Source of the DNA: Methanobacterium sp.
GTDB taxonomy: Archaea > Methanobacteriota > Methanobacteria > Methanobacteriales > Methanobacteriaceae
DNA length: 64,000 nucleotides
Direction: 5' to 3'
Assembly: GCA_018263005.1 (NCBI GenBank)
Contig: JADFDH010000001.1
Location: forward strand, 1 to 64,000
Below, piece by piece: positions 63,521 to 64,000 of this stretch. The notes below the pieces were generated by a model. It searched no databases. It was not told the DNA's origin and saw only the letters and a program-made list of their open reading frames with translations. Numbering within the stretch: the stretch's first letter is position 1; the number at the start of each line of letters is the position of its first letter. The position numbers and the translations under genes were made by a program.

Positions 63521-64000
63521 ATGGATATAAATTCAGATAGGATGGGTGAAATCCTTGTCATATCTCCTGAAATTAGATTAGATGCTTATGGGGCAAGTAA
63601 ACTAGATGATTTTATAAAATCAAATTTAAAAGACGAGGACCATCTGGTTATTCTTAATCTCGAAGAAGTAACTTATCTGAGCAGTGGTGGGATTAGAACT
63701 TTCCTGGAATCTCATAGGATATTAACGGATAAAGGTGGGACTTTAATTCTTTGTAATGTGAAAAAATATCCAAGGGAAGTGCTGGAGATGGCTGGGTTTG
63801 ACCAGGTATTCCCCCTATATAATAATCTAGATGAAGCTATGGATAGCTGTATAAAACCTCAGGAGTATTCTGTTTCTGATGAAGAGTATTTAATGAGATA
63901 TGAAGATGATATCCTCTCCATAAAAACATTGAAAGTCACAAGTAAAGATAGTTCCCTTAAGGTATTAGGTGATGTTAAAAGCGTACTTACTGCCAGTATA
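63521..64000 (+). CDS. STAS-domain protein, N-terminal part (cut by window edge)
   Basis: From an ATG at 63521 with GAGG upstream, 160 codons are visible to the edge. The first 105 residues form a STAS (anti-sigma-factor antagonist) domain: ILVISPEIRLDAYGASKLDD, LVILNLEEVTYLSSGGIRTF, and LILCNVKKYPREVLEMAGFD. The serine in LSSGGIR aligns with the phosphorylated serine of bacterial anti-sigma antagonists. A linker and the start of a second domain (LKVTSKDSSLKVLGDV) follow. Archaea lack bacterial sigma factors, so the target is unknown. Confidence 0.78.
   Translation, partial: MDINSDRMGEILVISPEIRLDAYGASKLDDFIKSNLKDEDHLVILNLEEVTYLSSGGIRTFLESHRILTDKGGTLILCNVKKYPREVLEMAGFDQVFPLYNNLDEAMDSCIKPQEYSVSDEEYLMRYEDDILSIKTLKVTSKDSSLKVLGDVKSVLTASI

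Overview
The window is chromosomal DNA of a hydrogenotrophic methanogen of the order Methanobacteriales, most likely Methanobacterium or a close relative. Evidence: AT-rich DNA; the F420 genes cofD and cofE beside archaeal GTP cyclohydrolase III and PurO; an archaeal RNA polymerase operon with both large subunits split (B''/B' and A'/A''); an archaeal dihydroneopterin aldolase (MptD); archaetidylserine synthase; a 2-oxoglutarate ferredoxin oxidoreductase operon; an MreB-like protein and a sortase, as expected in pseudomurein-walled methanogens. Genus and species are inferred, not proven.

Layout. (1) 1-6777, minus strand: a cut ABC ATPase resembling component A2 of the methyl-CoM reductase activation system, then a cofactor and purine block (Dus-like TIM barrel, GTP cyclohydrolase III, CofD, CofE, PurO), RNase HII, and an MreB-like actin with a tightly coupled unknown partner. 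(2) 7091-12048, plus strand: an envelope group of archaetidylserine synthase, an anchored DUF515-like protein, a secreted protein with a C-terminal anchor, a class-E-like sortase, MptD and a DUF5518-like membrane protein. (3) 12236-17000: a heliorhodopsin, divergent from a SOUL haem-binding protein with an expanded MTAPV repeat, then an MFS exporter, an anchored alpha/beta hydrolase and rubrerythrin. (4) 17219-25569: korDABC-sucC, a DUF1002 protein, Taw1, tpiA and pgk. (5) 25637-40059: five tRNAs, then rpoH-rpoB2-rpoB1-rpoA1-rpoA2-rpl30e-nusA-rps12-rps7-fusA-tuf-rps10 and a tRNA-Ser. (6) 40071-57757: an accessory region with seven intact methyltransferase-type genes (class I SAM enzymes and ICMT-like membrane enzymes), two glyoxalase-fold paralogues, a nitroreductase, a TetR-controlled hydrolase / aldo-keto reductase / metallo-hydrolase run, MATE and AI-2E-type membrane proteins and several decaying genes. 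(7) 57759-64000: a 4Fe-4S protein, a CruF-like carotenoid membrane protein, small membrane and zinc-ribbon proteins, a GNAT, a GyrI-like protein, a CPBP protease, a second tRNA-Ser and the start of a STAS-domain gene.

How the parts fit. GTP cyclohydrolase III makes the pyrimidine that feeds riboflavin and Fo, and CofD and CofE finish F420. KorDABC with SucC form the reductive branch from succinyl-CoA to 2-oxoglutarate. The envelope group combines lipid head-group synthesis, surface proteins and a sortase.

The most unusual content is the heliorhodopsin of a strict anaerobe, divergent from a tetrapyrrole-binding SOUL protein, with a perfect 15-bp palindrome next to its promoter and a carotenoid-family gene 46 kb away. 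Second is a duplicated ICMT-methyltransferase gene pair in which each copy has lost a different member.
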